Assembly (NCBI GenBank): GCA_934445035.1
Contig: CAKSDI010000005.1
Coordinates: 124,001 to 188,000 of the forward strand
DNA: 64,000 nt
Direction of reading: 5' to 3'
Origin: an uncultured Eubacteriales bacterium
GTDB lineage: Bacteria > Bacillota > Clostridia > Oscillospirales > Acutalibacteraceae
Positions 1-8,325 of the stretch are shown in pieces. A program made the position numbers and the translations under genes. The stretch's first letter is position 1, and each line of letters opens with the position of its first letter. The notes beneath the pieces were generated by a model, which did no database searches, was not told where the DNA came from, and worked only from the letters and a program-made list of their open reading frames with translations.

Positions 1-780
1 GTTTTTAATGCAGTTATCTGTGATCTCGGCATTTCTCAGCGCCGTTATGTAATCGCAAATTTCAATATTCGTTGCATACCATATTCCGTCTATTCCGGAT
101 AGCTTTTTAAAAATTTCGTTTTCCACAACCTGCCATCTGTGCTTTTCATCGCACCATCTCTCTCTGTTGCACGCAAGCCTGCTCATTTCAAAGCTGTGGC
201 CCCAGATGTAAAATAAGGCAAGTTCTTTATCGGAATTTAAAAAATCATCAGTAAGATGCTTTTTCTCACTGTCCGCACAGAATGAAAAATGCGCTGTGGG
301 ATTCCACTTAAGAAAATCTTCGGGTAAAGAAAAATCGGAATTGTTTGATACTGTTCTGTTATAAGCAATGCCGTATTTTTTAAGCGCATTTAAAAATTTA
401 TCGGGGCAGTCGCCGAAAGGCGCCGCGCACCCTCTTATTTTATAACCCGCAATTTCTTCCAAATTCTTTATATCTTCCCTTATTTCCCTGTCGCAGGTTT
501 CCTCATCTGCGTCAGATGGCTTAAAATGCGTAAGAGAATGGGTGGCTATCTCGTGATTTGAGAAAAACTGCCTTACTTCGTCGGAATTTTCCCAATAGCT
601 TGAATTTCCGTCGGTTATAGCAAAAGAGGGGTTGTTGCATTTTAAGGAACTTATATTAAATGTCGCCTTAAGACCGTACTTATTAAAAAGAAATAAAAGT
701 CTTGTATCTTCACTTGCCCCGTCGTCGAAACTGAATGTTACAGCCTTTTTATTAAAATCTTTATAAAGTTTCTTTATCAT
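1..780 (-). CDS. polysaccharide deacetylase (NodB-like), 3' part beyond window
   Basis: The minus-strand frame is open from an ATG at 780 to base 1, giving 260 residues with no stop, so the C-terminus lies outside the window. NodB-type deacetylase motifs are visible: FSFDDG at 16-21 (catalytic and metal Asp), HSLTH at 101-105 (the metal-binding H-x3-H pair), APFGD near 120 and WGHSFE near 175. The family removes acetyl groups from N- or O-acetylated polysaccharides. No signal peptide is seen, so it may act in the cytoplasm or leave by another route. The start lies 1 bp past the polA stop, so the gene is probably translated from the polA transcript. The substrate cannot be told from sequence. 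Confidence 0.85.
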   Translation of the reverse strand, partial: MIKKLYKDFNKKAVTFSFDDGASEDTRLLFLFNKYGLKATFNISSLKCNNPSFAITDGNSSYWENSDEVRQFFSNHEIATHSLTHFKPSDADEETCDREIREDIKNLEEIAGYKIRGCAAPFGDCPDKFLNALKKYGIAYNRTVSNNSDFSLPEDFLKWNPTAHFSFCADSEKKHLTDDFLNSDKELALFYIWGHSFEMSRLACNRERWCDEKHRWQVVENEIFKKLSGIDGIWYATNIEICDYITALRNAEITDNCIKN

Positions 781-781
781 T

Positions 782-3298
782 TTATCCTTTTGCCTCCAAC
801 CAATTTTTTCCGCTGTGGGCTTCGCTTTTAAGCTCTACCTTAAGATTTGCGGCAGATCTCATTTCGCGCTCTAATATTTCGCATACTTTTTTTGCGTCTT
901 CCGCCTTTGCTTCCACTATCAGCTCGTCGTGTACCTGCAAAATAAGCTTAGCGCTCGGAACTTCCTTTTTAAGAGTATCAAAAACTCTTATCATAGCGAT
1001 TTTTATTATGTCAGCCGCCGTTCCCTGAATAGGCGCGTTTCTCGCGACTCTTTCGCCGAAAGCTTTTATATTCCGATTTGATGAAGAAAGCTCGGGAAGA
1101 TATCTTCTTCTGCCGAAAAGAGTGGTAACATATCCGTTTTCTTCCGCTTCTTTTATAGCGTTTTCCATATAATCGGATACGCCCTTGTAGGTTTCAAGAT
1201 AATTTTTTATATACCTGTCCGCCTCTGCACGCGTTACTCCGATGTCCTTTGCAAGAGAAAAAGCGCCGATACCGTAAACTATTCCGAAATTCACGGCTTT
1301 TGCCCTGCTTCTCATAATCGGCAAAACCATACTCTTCGGAATATTGAAAACCTCCGAGGCGGTCGCAGTGTGAATGTCTTCATCGGAATTGAAAGCTTCT
1401 ATCATAGCCTTATCGTCAGCCATATCCGCGAGAACTCTTAATTCTATCTGAGAATAGTCCGCGTCGCAAAGAACATATCCTTCTTTAGCAATAAAATACT
1501 TTCTTAATTTTCTGCCCTCTTCGGTTTTAACGGGAATATTCTGCAAATTCGGCTCAAGCGAGCTTATTCTGCCTGTCCGCGTTTCGGTCTGATTAAAAGT
1601 CGTGTGAATTCTTCCGTCTTGTGCTACAGCATTTAAAAGTCCGTCGCAATAGGTGGATTTAAGCTTTGTAAGTCTGCGGTAGGCAAGAATTTCTTTTACT
1701 ATCGGATAGTCATATTTTAAAGATTCAAGCACATCGGCAGATGTGCTGTATCCGCTTTTTGTCTTTTTCTTTGAGGGAAGCAAGAGCTTTTCAAAAAGAA
1801 TTTCCCCTAATTGCTTAGGCGAGTTGATATTGAATTCACAGCCTGAAAGCGAGAATATTTCCTTTTTAAGCTCTGCTATTTTTATATCAAGCTCTTCGCC
1901 CTCTGCTTTAAGACCTTCGCTGTCTACCAAAAATCCTGTTTTCTCCATTTCGGCGAGTACTCTTGAAAGAGGAATTTCTATTTCCTTTAAAAGCTTTATT
2001 TCGCTGCTTTCTTCGAGCTTTTTAGTCAAAATATCGTTCACCGCGTTTAAAATGGCGGCGGATTTTAAAGCGTCGCTCTGCTCATCGCCTTTTAGAGTTA
2101 TTTCGTCTAAAGAAAAAATTTCGCTTAAATGGGAAAGCGAATAGTCGCTTGAAGAGGGATTGAATAAATAAGCGGCAAGGGAAGTGTCAAAGCTGATATT
2201 TTTAGCCTCTGAAAAAGCTTTATAGACCGATTTTGAATCATATACTCTTTTTTTGATATTACCGTTTTTAAGAATTTCGGCTGCCTCTTCTTTATCAAGT
2301 GAAAATACGTTTTCTCCGTTGCAGGCGGCGAATTTCTCGCCTGCTATAAGATCGATCTCGCCATTTAAAGCAGGGGAGTATTTAATAACCGAATATTCTT
2401 TTTTTATTTCCTCGGGCTTATTTGATTTTGGTTTTATTCCCATTTTGCTCATAAGCGTGAAAAATTCAAGATCCGTCATCAAAACGCTTAAATGCTCTTT
2501 GTCATACGGTCTTATTTTATAGGAATTAAAATCGGTATCGATAGGAGCATTGCGGTCGATAGTGCCTAAAAAGAGGCTTAAATATGCGCTGTCCTTTCCT
2601 GCTTCAAGCTTTGCTTTAATGCCGGGCTTAATATCAAGAGAATCTAAATTTTCATAGATGTTATCAATGCTGTGGTATTTAGAAATGAGGTCGGTAGCGG
2701 TCTTTTCGCCTATGCCCGCAACGCCCTTAATGTTGTCGGAGCTGTCGCCCATAAGCGCTTTAAGGTCTATAAGCTCGCTCGGAATAAGCCCGTACTTGGC
2801 TTTAACCACTTCCGGCGTGTATACCGTTACTTCGGTTTTTCCCATACGCGTAGTTGCAAGCAAAACATTGGTTTTATCCGAAACAAGCTGCAAAGAATCA
2901 CGATCGCCTGTTGCAATAACGCATTCGTTTTCGTTTTTTTCGGCGGCTAGGGAAAGGGTGCCCAAAATATCGTCAGCCTCATATCTTTCGCACTCAATGC
3001 AGGAATATCCTGCGGCATTAAGCCATTCTTTCACTATCGGGAACTGATCTTTGAGCTCTTCGGGCATAGCATGGCGGCCAGCCTTGTATTCGGCATATTT
3101 TTCGTGCCTGAAAGTCGGCTTTTTAAGATCGAAAGCCACGGCGACTCCGTCGGGAGAAACCGTGTCTATAAGCTTATTTAATATATTTATAAAACCGAAG
3201 ACTGCGTTCGTGTATCTCCCGTCTTTGGTTGAAAGAAGTTTTATTCCGTAAAAAGCGCGGTTAATAAGGCTGTTTCCGTCAATCGCCAAAAGCTTCAA
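782..3298 (-). CDS. polA: DNA polymerase I
   Basis: 838-residue family A polymerase for Okazaki fragment processing and repair. The N-terminal 5' nuclease domain (about 1-290) keeps its acidic clusters. The middle 3'-5' exonuclease-like domain (about 300-470) lacks the first Asp-x-Glu of the proofreading site, so proofreading is probably lost, as in Bacillus and Thermus enzymes. The polymerase domain carries motif A (DADYSQIELR), motif B (RSRAKAVNFGIVYG) and motif C (QVHDELIVEA). The start is TTG, preceded by AGGAG at 8-nt spacing. The length is slightly below the Bacillus enzyme. A polysaccharide deacetylase follows 1 bp after the stop. Confidence 0.97.
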   Translation of the reverse strand: MKLLAIDGNSLINRAFYGIKLLSTKDGRYTNAVFGFINILNKLIDTVSPDGVAVAFDLKKPTFRHEKYAEYKAGRHAMPEELKDQFPIVKEWLNAAGYSCIECERYEADDILGTLSLAAEKNENECVIATGDRDSLQLVSDKTNVLLATTRMGKTEVTVYTPEVVKAKYGLIPSELIDLKALMGDSSDNIKGVAGIGEKTATDLISKYHSIDNIYENLDSLDIKPGIKAKLEAGKDSAYLSLFLGTIDRNAPIDTDFNSYKIRPYDKEHLSVLMTDLEFFTLMSKMGIKPKSNKPEEIKKEYSVIKYSPALNGEIDLIAGEKFAACNGENVFSLDKEEAAEILKNGNIKKRVYDSKSVYKAFSEAKNISFDTSLAAYLFNPSSSDYSLSHLSEIFSLDEITLKGDEQSDALKSAAILNAVNDILTKKLEESSEIKLLKEIEIPLSRVLAEMEKTGFLVDSEGLKAEGEELDIKIAELKKEIFSLSGCEFNINSPKQLGEILFEKLLLPSKKKTKSGYSTSADVLESLKYDYPIVKEILAYRRLTKLKSTYCDGLLNAVAQDGRIHTTFNQTETRTGRISSLEPNLQNIPVKTEEGRKLRKYFIAKEGYVLCDADYSQIELRVLADMADDKAMIEAFNSDEDIHTATASEVFNIPKSMVLPIMRSRAKAVNFGIVYGIGAFSLAKDIGVTRAEADRYIKNYLETYKGVSDYMENAIKEAEENGYVTTLFGRRRYLPELSSSNRNIKAFGERVARNAPIQGTAADIIKIAMIRVFDTLKKEVPSAKLILQVHDELIVEAKAEDAKKVCEILEREMRSAANLKVELKSEAHSGKNWLEAKG

Positions 3299-3340
3299 AA
3301 TAGCAACTCCTAATTTATAAACTTATATAATAAAAAATTA

Positions 3341-3369
3341 TATATATAATATTACCACTATTTTATCAA
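3341..3369 (-). promoter_or_regulatory. candidate polA promoter
   Basis: On the minus strand TTGATA (3369-3364) and TATATA (3346-3341) are separated by 17 bp, about 45 bp upstream of the polA TTG start. The region is very AT-rich, so alternative -10 boxes exist. Confidence 0.45.
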
Positions 3370-3392
3370 TTTGTCACTACTAATTTTTAAAA

Positions 3393-3421
3393 TTGACATA
3401 TAATCGGCATTGGTTTATAAT
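3393..3421 (+). promoter_or_regulatory. sigma-A promoter of the Ser/Thr kinase gene
   Basis: A perfect TTGACA (3393-3398) and a perfect TATAAT (3416-3421) are separated by 17 bp. They sit 36 bp upstream of the kinase GTG start, divergent from polA. Confidence 0.8.
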
Positions 3422-3456
3422 CAAATCGCTTAAGGTTTGTTGAAAAGGGGATTTTT

Positions 3457-4173
3457 GTGACACAAAGCGAATATTTATCACAGATTTTTTCGGTATACGA
3501 TATTGTTAAAATTCTTTCAAAGAAAGAGGACCGTAAGGTGCTTAAAATAAGGCATAAAGAATTTAAAAAAGACCTTGTTCTCCGCTGTTATGAAAAGCCT
3601 GTCGAGGCTTATCAGCGGTTAAAAGGCATTGTTAATAAAAATCTTCCTACGGTTTATGAAGCTATTGCTTTTGAAGACGGACAAATAGTCCTTGAAGAGT
3701 TTATTGACGGGTTGACGGCAGCTGAGGTTTTGGAACAGAATAATTATACCTTTCGCGGTGCAAAAGCGGTTATAAGCGGAGTCTGCAGCGCACTTTTGAC
3801 ACTAAGGGATTTAAGTATCGTTCACCGCGATATCAAGCCCGAAAATATTATGATTGATAAAGTAGGAAATCCGAAACTGATCGATTTTGACGCTTCGAGA
3901 ATTTATAATTCAAAAAGCAGTACCGATACCACCGTTTTAGGAACTATAGGCTATGCTCCTCCTGAGCAGTACGGAATTTCGCAAAGTGATGAAAAAAGCG
4001 ATATTTATGCGCTTGGAGTGCTTTTGAATGTTATGCTCACCGGCTCTCATCCAAGTAAAAGCTTAGCTAAGGGCAGAGCCGGCAGAATAGTGCTTAAATG
4101 CACTCAGATAGATCCCGAGAGCAGGTATAAAACCATAGAAGAACTGATTAAAAAGCTTTCGCTGCCTTTTTGA
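3457..4173 (+). CDS. small soluble Ser/Thr protein kinase
   Basis: 238-residue Hanks-type kinase that is essentially only the catalytic domain, with no membrane segment or PASTA repeat. The catalytic loop HRDIKPEN (123-130) is intact. The DFG motif reads DFD (143-145), which keeps the Mg-binding Asp. The activation segment ends GTIGYAPPEQYG. The N-lobe is short and the glycine-rich loop is not recognisable, although Lys residues in the 30-48 region could serve as the ATP lysine. The start is GTG with AAAAGGGGA upstream. It has its own strong promoter and converges on an operon of envelope proteins that may hold its substrates (inference). No PP2C phosphatase is nearby. Confidence 0.85.
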   Translation: MTQSEYLSQIFSVYDIVKILSKKEDRKVLKIRHKEFKKDLVLRCYEKPVEAYQRLKGIVNKNLPTVYEAIAFEDGQIVLEEFIDGLTAAEVLEQNNYTFRGAKAVISGVCSALLTLRDLSIVHRDIKPENIMIDKVGNPKLIDFDASRIYNSKSSTDTTVLGTIGYAPPEQYGISQSDEKSDIYALGVLLNVMLTGSHPSKSLAKGRAGRIVLKCTQIDPESRYKTIEELIKKLSLPF

Positions 4174-4191
4174 ATTGCGCGAAAGTCAAAA

Positions 4192-4224
4192 AACAGCCGT
4201 TTCTCAATTTGAGGAACGGCTGTT
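4192..4224 (-). terminator. intrinsic terminator of the minus operon 7257-4323
   Basis: The 10-bp arms AACAGCCGTT/AACGGCTGTT enclose an inner CTCAA/TTGAG stem. On the minus strand the hairpin runs into TTTTTT (complement of the A-run at 4189-4194). It also lies just after the kinase stop on the plus strand. Confidence 0.7.
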
Positions 4225-4280
4225 AAATTCAGATTTTATGTGTTATTCTGTCGGCGTACATTTGCCTTTATAAGGGTGAA

Positions 4281-4303
4281 AATCACCGATTTAATCGGTG
4301 ATT
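4281..4303. terminator. bidirectional hairpin between convergent genes
   Basis: Perfect 10-bp inverted repeat AATCACCGAT / ATCGGTGATT with a 3-nt loop, followed by TTTTG on the plus strand. It lies between the convergent kinase gene and the 4323 gene, so it is a second, weaker terminator. Confidence 0.5.
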
Positions 4304-4322
4304 TTGATTCATGGATTATAGA

Positions 4323-5408
4323 TTATTCAAAATATTTTTTTGCCGCTTCATAATCGGTATCTGCCTTCTCAGCCTTTTCACGGTAGGTTTCTATGTAAGA
4401 ACGATAGGAGTAACCGCCGCTCTTATCTGTAACAAACCTAATCAAGCTATTAACCGATTCATAATAATTGCTTACCGCTTTGTAAGCTTCTTTATATTTC
4501 ATGGGTGGATTTTTTATTTTTTTCATTATATAATTGCTATCTGCATAAAATTCGCAAAGCCTATAATCTAAATCACCGTCTATACCGTTAGTTAGTCCAT
4601 AAAATGCCTTAATAGAATCGTTAAAATCATCATTAAAATATCTTCCGTTGTATTCGCTCTTTGTGTAAGGATCGGTGTCTTCGTCTGATATTTTCATAAT
4701 GGTATTATACCAAACTTCGCCTAAAAGAGTACCGGCTGATTCGGCTGTATCGTTACGGGACACTATAGTTGTGAAAGTGGAACTCATATTTTTATAATAA
4801 ATATTATTTCTTATAATTACGCCTGCTGCTATACCGACGGCTAAAACAACTGCAACTATCGATATTAATAATTTCGGCTTTTTAAAAATTTTTAATTTTA
4901 AAATTTTTTCTTTTATTCCGGAAAAACCTTTTTTATTATCATTGCTTTGCGTATTATTGGTTTTTAAAAATGAAAAATGCTGTTCAGTCATAATTGCAAT
5001 ATCATCAGGTGCAGAGGATATTGTTGCTCTTGAAATCAATCTTTCGGGTGTGATTCCGTTCGGCAGGGTTTGTGAATCGCCGACACCTATAAATTTACAA
5101 CGGCAGTATTCGCTTATATCATTTTGATTAAATGATTCTTCATCGGTTTTTTTCGCCTTTTCAGTGATACTGCAAGCATAATAATTGTCTGTAACATTAT
5201 TGTGAACCCACACAAGATCTCCGATTTCAAAACTGTTCAAAGACATATGTGCTCTTAAATACGCACCGTCTTCTGATGTTTCGGGATCACAACCGACCCA
5301 ACCTATTCCTACAATTCCCTGTGACATGCAGAATTGAAACTTTTCATCGCCCGTTTTTGAGTTTGATTCTTCTCTGTTATCCTTTAGATTCATGATCCAT
5401 ACATTCAT
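4323..5408 (-). CDS. membrane-anchored protein with EVE/PUA-like N-terminal domain
   Basis: 361 residues. The N-terminal 150 residues (MNVWIMNLKDN..., GIVGIGWVG at 31-39, GDLVWVHNN at 63-71, YYACSITEK) resemble the EVE/PUA-like modules that open many restriction-type proteins; this is recognised by pattern only. One transmembrane helix spans about 179-199 and is preceded by a Lys-rich stretch, which suggests a cytoplasmic N-domain and an external domain of about 160 residues rich in Tyr, Asp and Lys. No nuclease motif is seen. It is the last gene of a minus operon (6733, 5428, 4323; gaps 12 and 19 bp). The RBS is AAAGGGGA. The function is unknown. Confidence 0.7.
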   Translation of the reverse strand: MNVWIMNLKDNREESNSKTGDEKFQFCMSQGIVGIGWVGCDPETSEDGAYLRAHMSLNSFEIGDLVWVHNNVTDNYYACSITEKAKKTDEESFNQNDISEYCRCKFIGVGDSQTLPNGITPERLISRATISSAPDDIAIMTEQHFSFLKTNNTQSNDNKKGFSGIKEKILKLKIFKKPKLLISIVAVVLAVGIAAGVIIRNNIYYKNMSSTFTTIVSRNDTAESAGTLLGEVWYNTIMKISDEDTDPYTKSEYNGRYFNDDFNDSIKAFYGLTNGIDGDLDYRLCEFYADSNYIMKKIKNPPMKYKEAYKAVSNYYESVNSLIRFVTDKSGGYSYRSYIETYREKAEKADTDYEAAKKYFE

Positions 5409-5427
5409 TTTTTATTTCCCCTTTGTT

Positions 5428-6720
5428 TTATTTAATAACAAAAAAATACAAATTGTTACCTTCTGAATTTATTCCGTTCCATGTAAGATGAAATACCACC
5501 TTACCACCTGAAGTGTAATTTACACGGAAGTTTGCATTGGAGTTTTTTTGACCTCCTATATAGCAATCAAAATTTTCGCTCTGTGTCTGTTCATCATTAT
5601 TGACAGGAACCACCTTGATAGAATAATTGTTTCCTTTAAAGCTGAAATTGACTGTACCTTCTCCGTCGATATTCACATTTTGCACCGTATAGCGCTCACC
5701 GGTTTTTGAGTCGTAAGAAGTTATATTTGAATAGCTGCCCGTAATTTTGCTGAAATCTGTGTAATTACAAAAGCGGCATTTCGTGATATGAACCTTATGA
5801 CCGATAGGCGAACCTGTTGTTGCTCCGCAAACACTGCACTTTGACGGCTCGGTGCAGGTTGCCGCCTGCCAAGAATGTCCGGAACTGCACGGATTACTAT
5901 TTTGCGAATTATTATTTGCGGTCGAAATTGCAGCGCTTTGCTCTGAACTTTTCGAATGATTATAGCCGTCTGAATATTTAACATTTCCGTCTTCATCAGG
6001 TGTGTTTGAATAATTTCCTGTATTCTGACTATTAGAAACATTGTCATTGCTGTTTGAATTATTTTGACTGTCGCTTTTCTTCGTAGCGATTATAGAATAA
6101 ACTCCAACGGTATCTAAGGTGTTTATTTCAGATACTTCGCAATTGTTCAAAGAAAAATAAGGAGTGCTTTCATCGCACGGATTTTCCGAAACTATTTTAC
6201 AAAATTCGGTTAAATCATACTTGGTTCCGCCGTTATTTATCAAAGGTAAAACCACTGCCTGTGCAACGATAACATATATAGTAATTTCTTCTTTTGTTGT
6301 AACTTTGTTCATTACAACGGCACAATATTTGATTTTTTTATTTGTGTCAATGCCATAAAGAATATTTCCGCAATTTCCACCTTTAGCGTTAATTGCATAT
6401 TTGTATGTTGTTCCGTCGGCGGATGAATTTTTGGTCGAATAATCTATTGAAAAAATATTACTGAATTTGACACTTGACGAACTTTCCGCCGAAACTTTAT
6501 CTAAAAGCTCAAAAGTATCTTTTATTGATTCCGATATAGTTATGCCGTCAGAAAGCTTAGCATTATTTACGACTTGACTTTTCGAATCGCTTTTAATCTT
6601 TTTATCCGCGATTTTAACATTTTTTGAATTGCAAGCAGTAATAAAAGTCATAAAAATCAATACGAATGCAAGCAGAATACTAATCCCACGCGCTGTTGTA
6701 TTACTTTTTTTATTGATCAT
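5428..6720 (-). CDS. predicted lipoprotein with C-terminal Cys-rich (zinc-ribbon-like) segment
   Basis: 430 residues. A signal peptide ends in the lipobox ITAC with Cys30, so the protein should be lipid-anchored outside the membrane. Residues 50-215 form an uncharacterised domain. A Ser/Asn-rich linker (215-275) follows, then a segment with paired Cys and flanking His: C278, GHSW, CTEPSKCSVCG at 289-299, GH at 307-308 and CRFCNY at 315-320. This Thr-Glu-Pro Cys-x2-Cys motif recurs in surface proteins of gut Firmicutes. The last 110 residues look beta-rich. It is the middle gene of the three-gene operon, with RBS AAGGGGA. The function is not known. Confidence 0.7.
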   Translation of the reverse strand: MINKKSNTTARGISILLAFVLIFMTFITACNSKNVKIADKKIKSDSKSQVVNNAKLSDGITISESIKDTFELLDKVSAESSSSVKFSNIFSIDYSTKNSSADGTTYKYAINAKGGNCGNILYGIDTNKKIKYCAVVMNKVTTKEEITIYVIVAQAVVLPLINNGGTKYDLTEFCKIVSENPCDESTPYFSLNNCEVSEINTLDTVGVYSIIATKKSDSQNNSNSNDNVSNSQNTGNYSNTPDEDGNVKYSDGYNHSKSSEQSAAISTANNNSQNSNPCSSGHSWQAATCTEPSKCSVCGATTGSPIGHKVHITKCRFCNYTDFSKITGSYSNITSYDSKTGERYTVQNVNIDGEGTVNFSFKGNNYSIKVVPVNNDEQTQSENFDCYIGGQKNSNANFRVNYTSGGKVVFHLTWNGINSEGNNLYFFVIK

Positions 6721-6732
6721 TATAAATTCCCC

Positions 6733-7257
6733 TTAATTACTTACATTTAATTTAACTATTGTTGTTGTGCCGCATTCATTACAATAATAAGATTTATTTT
6801 TAGGATAATTAGGAGATGCGGAACCCCATTCCAAATTTGATGAAGCGGTATGACAGCTTTTGCAAACCGGTCGGTAGGTCAGCGATACAACATTATGCGA
6901 CATTAGAGAAGCGCTTGAAACAGTACAGTTCTGAACGTGCAAAATGTTAAGGTCTTTGTAGGTATACCACGAATCGGGTGTAAGGCTTACTTTGTTTGAT
7001 GTGCTTGAGCCGTAATTGCTTTCGGAGCTGTTATTATAGCCTGAAGATGTCGTATGTTCATAACTTGAAGAAGTGCTGTATCCGGTATATGAAGATTCTG
7101 AACTCCCGTATGTGTCTTTTGATTTGGATTTTTTACCGTTAAAAGCAGAGATAAGTCCTGAAATAATCAAAAGACAAACTAAACAAACGGTTAAATTTCT
7201 TAGCCGCGTGCGATAGTAAAACCGATTAAAAAAATCTTTGAAATTATCAAAATTCAT
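6733..7257 (-). CDS. single-pass membrane protein with two Cys-x2-Cys pairs
   Basis: 174 residues, first gene of the minus operon. The start at 7257 (MNFDNFKDFF) is chosen because GGGGGGAG lies just upstream; the longer frame from 7311 has no RBS. A transmembrane helix spans about 22-38, followed by a Ser/Tyr-rich linker (45-90) and a C-terminal domain with C132-x2-C135 and C159-x2-C162, a plausible zinc ribbon outside the cell. It is divergent from the XRE gene, and its promoter is nearly identical to that of the 7898 gene. The family is unrecognised. Confidence 0.7.
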   Translation of the reverse strand: MNFDNFKDFFNRFYYRTRLRNLTVCLVCLLIISGLISAFNGKKSKSKDTYGSSESSYTGYSTSSSYEHTTSSGYNNSSESNYGSSTSNKVSLTPDSWYTYKDLNILHVQNCTVSSASLMSHNVVSLTYRPVCKSCHTASSNLEWGSASPNYPKNKSYYCNECGTTTIVKLNVSN

Positions 7258-7282
7258 TTTTCTCCCCCCTTTATTTAGTTTT

Positions 7283-7311
7283 AATTTATCATAAATAATG
7301 CTTACAGTCAA
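7283..7311 (-). promoter_or_regulatory. promoter box A (twin of 7809-7837)
   Basis: On the minus strand TTGACT (7311-7306), a 17-bp spacer and TAAATT (7288-7283). The 29-bp block starts TTGACTGTAAGCATT and matches the promoter at 7809 at 26 of 29 positions. The identity covers the spacer, which ordinary promoters do not conserve. It is therefore probably both promoter and operator for the nearby XRE regulator (inference). Confidence 0.7.
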
Positions 7312-7390
7312 GATAAAATGCTTTAGGTTTATTCATAAAAACTGCTTGTTGAATTAAAATAAACATAAAAGCAGTGAGGTGATTGCCGGA

Positions 7391-7729
7391 ATGGATAAGC
7401 TTATCGATTATGCCGCATTAGGCAACAGAATAAGGATCGCAAGAAAAAGCAAGGGTTTAAGTCAGGAAAAATTAAGCGAACTTTGCTCTGTTTCGGCGGC
7501 TCATATTGGGCATATAGAGCGGGGAACAAGAATTCCGTCGCTTGAAACACTTTTTAAAATCTCGAAAGAGCTGAATGTTAGCTTAGACAGTTTATTTTTT
7601 GATTCGCAGAACGATATGGGCGATGTTTTTAAGAGCATATATTCAAGGCTTGAGGGAAAGAGTGACGAAAAGGTTAAGGTTTTTATTTCCGCTGTAAAGG
7701 CGCTTGCGGATAAAATCGACGATCTCTAA
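7391..7729 (+). CDS. XRE-family HTH transcriptional regulator
   Basis: 112 residues. The Cro/CI-type helix-turn-helix covers about 10-65 (GLSQEKLSELCSVSAAHIGH, IERGTRIPSLETL), followed by a short tail that could dimerise. I chose the ATG at 7391 because GAGGTGAT ends 7 nt before it; the GTG at 7379 lies inside that Shine-Dalgarno sequence. The gene sits between two oppositely oriented, nearly identical promoters, so it is the obvious candidate regulator of both flanking transcription units. The ligand or signal is unknown. Confidence 0.9.
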   Translation: MDKLIDYAALGNRIRIARKSKGLSQEKLSELCSVSAAHIGHIERGTRIPSLETLFKISKELNVSLDSLFFDSQNDMGDVFKSIYSRLEGKSDEKVKVFISAVKALADKIDDL

Positions 7730-7808
7730 CCCTCAATTAAGTATTATAATTATAGGTCACAGTTTTGTCATAAGCAGCGAGCTTAATTTTAAAAAAAAAT
7801 CCGAATTG

Positions 7809-7837
7809 TTGACTGTAAGCATTTTTTGTGATAAAAT
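7809..7837 (+). promoter_or_regulatory. promoter box B (twin of 7283-7311)
   Basis: TTGACT (7809-7814), a 17-bp spacer and TAAAAT (7832-7837), 61 bp before the 7898 start. It begins TTGACTGTAAGCATT, like box A, with three mismatches over 29 bp, while the sequences on either side differ. Confidence 0.7.
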
Positions 7838-7897
7838 TTTTAAAAATAATGTTTGCGGCAGGATTAAAGCTGAATGATCTTGTTAAGGGGAATTGAT

Positions 7898-8320
7898 ATG
7901 CAAAAAGACACCTCGGAAATGCTGTCGGAGCTGAAAGCTTGCTCCGATTTCAAGGATTTTTTAAGTGAAAATGAAGAAAGTATTATAACAACCGAACTTT
8001 ATGAAAATCTTGAAAGGCTTCTTAAAAAATATAATATTAAAAAATCCGAAGCCGTTAAAGCTTCGGAACTGAATGAAATTTATGCTTATCAGATTTTTGC
8101 CGGATCAAGAAGACCGGATCGCTCTAAGCTTTTATGTATTGTGATCGGAATGGGATTGCCTCTTGAAGAGGTAAACGGACTTTTAAAATCATCGGGCTAT
8201 GCGCCTCTTTATGTTAAAAATCCTTTTGATTGTATTGTAGCATTCGGAATATATAAAAAATATAATTTGATTAAAATTAACGGAATGCTTTACGATTATG
8301 GTTTTAACACATTAGGGTAA
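7898..8320 (+). CDS. small HTH-like protein of unknown function
   Basis: 140 residues from the ATG at 7898, chosen for AAGGGGA at 6-nt spacing rather than the frame start at 7874. The middle (about 45-110) looks like a divergent Cro-type HTH: NIKKSEAVKASELNEIYAYQ, then GSRRPDRSKLLCIVIGMGL, then EEVNGLLKSSGY. Proteins of this kind often sit beside Ser/Thr kinases in gut Firmicutes, but no function can be assigned. It is first in a two-gene unit with the zinc-ribbon/LRR protein (5-bp gap). Confidence 0.7.
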   Translation: MQKDTSEMLSELKACSDFKDFLSENEESIITTELYENLERLLKKYNIKKSEAVKASELNEIYAYQIFAGSRRPDRSKLLCIVIGMGLPLEEVNGLLKSSGYAPLYVKNPFDCIVAFGIYKKYNLIKINGMLYDYGFNTLG

Positions 8321-8325
8321 TTGCT

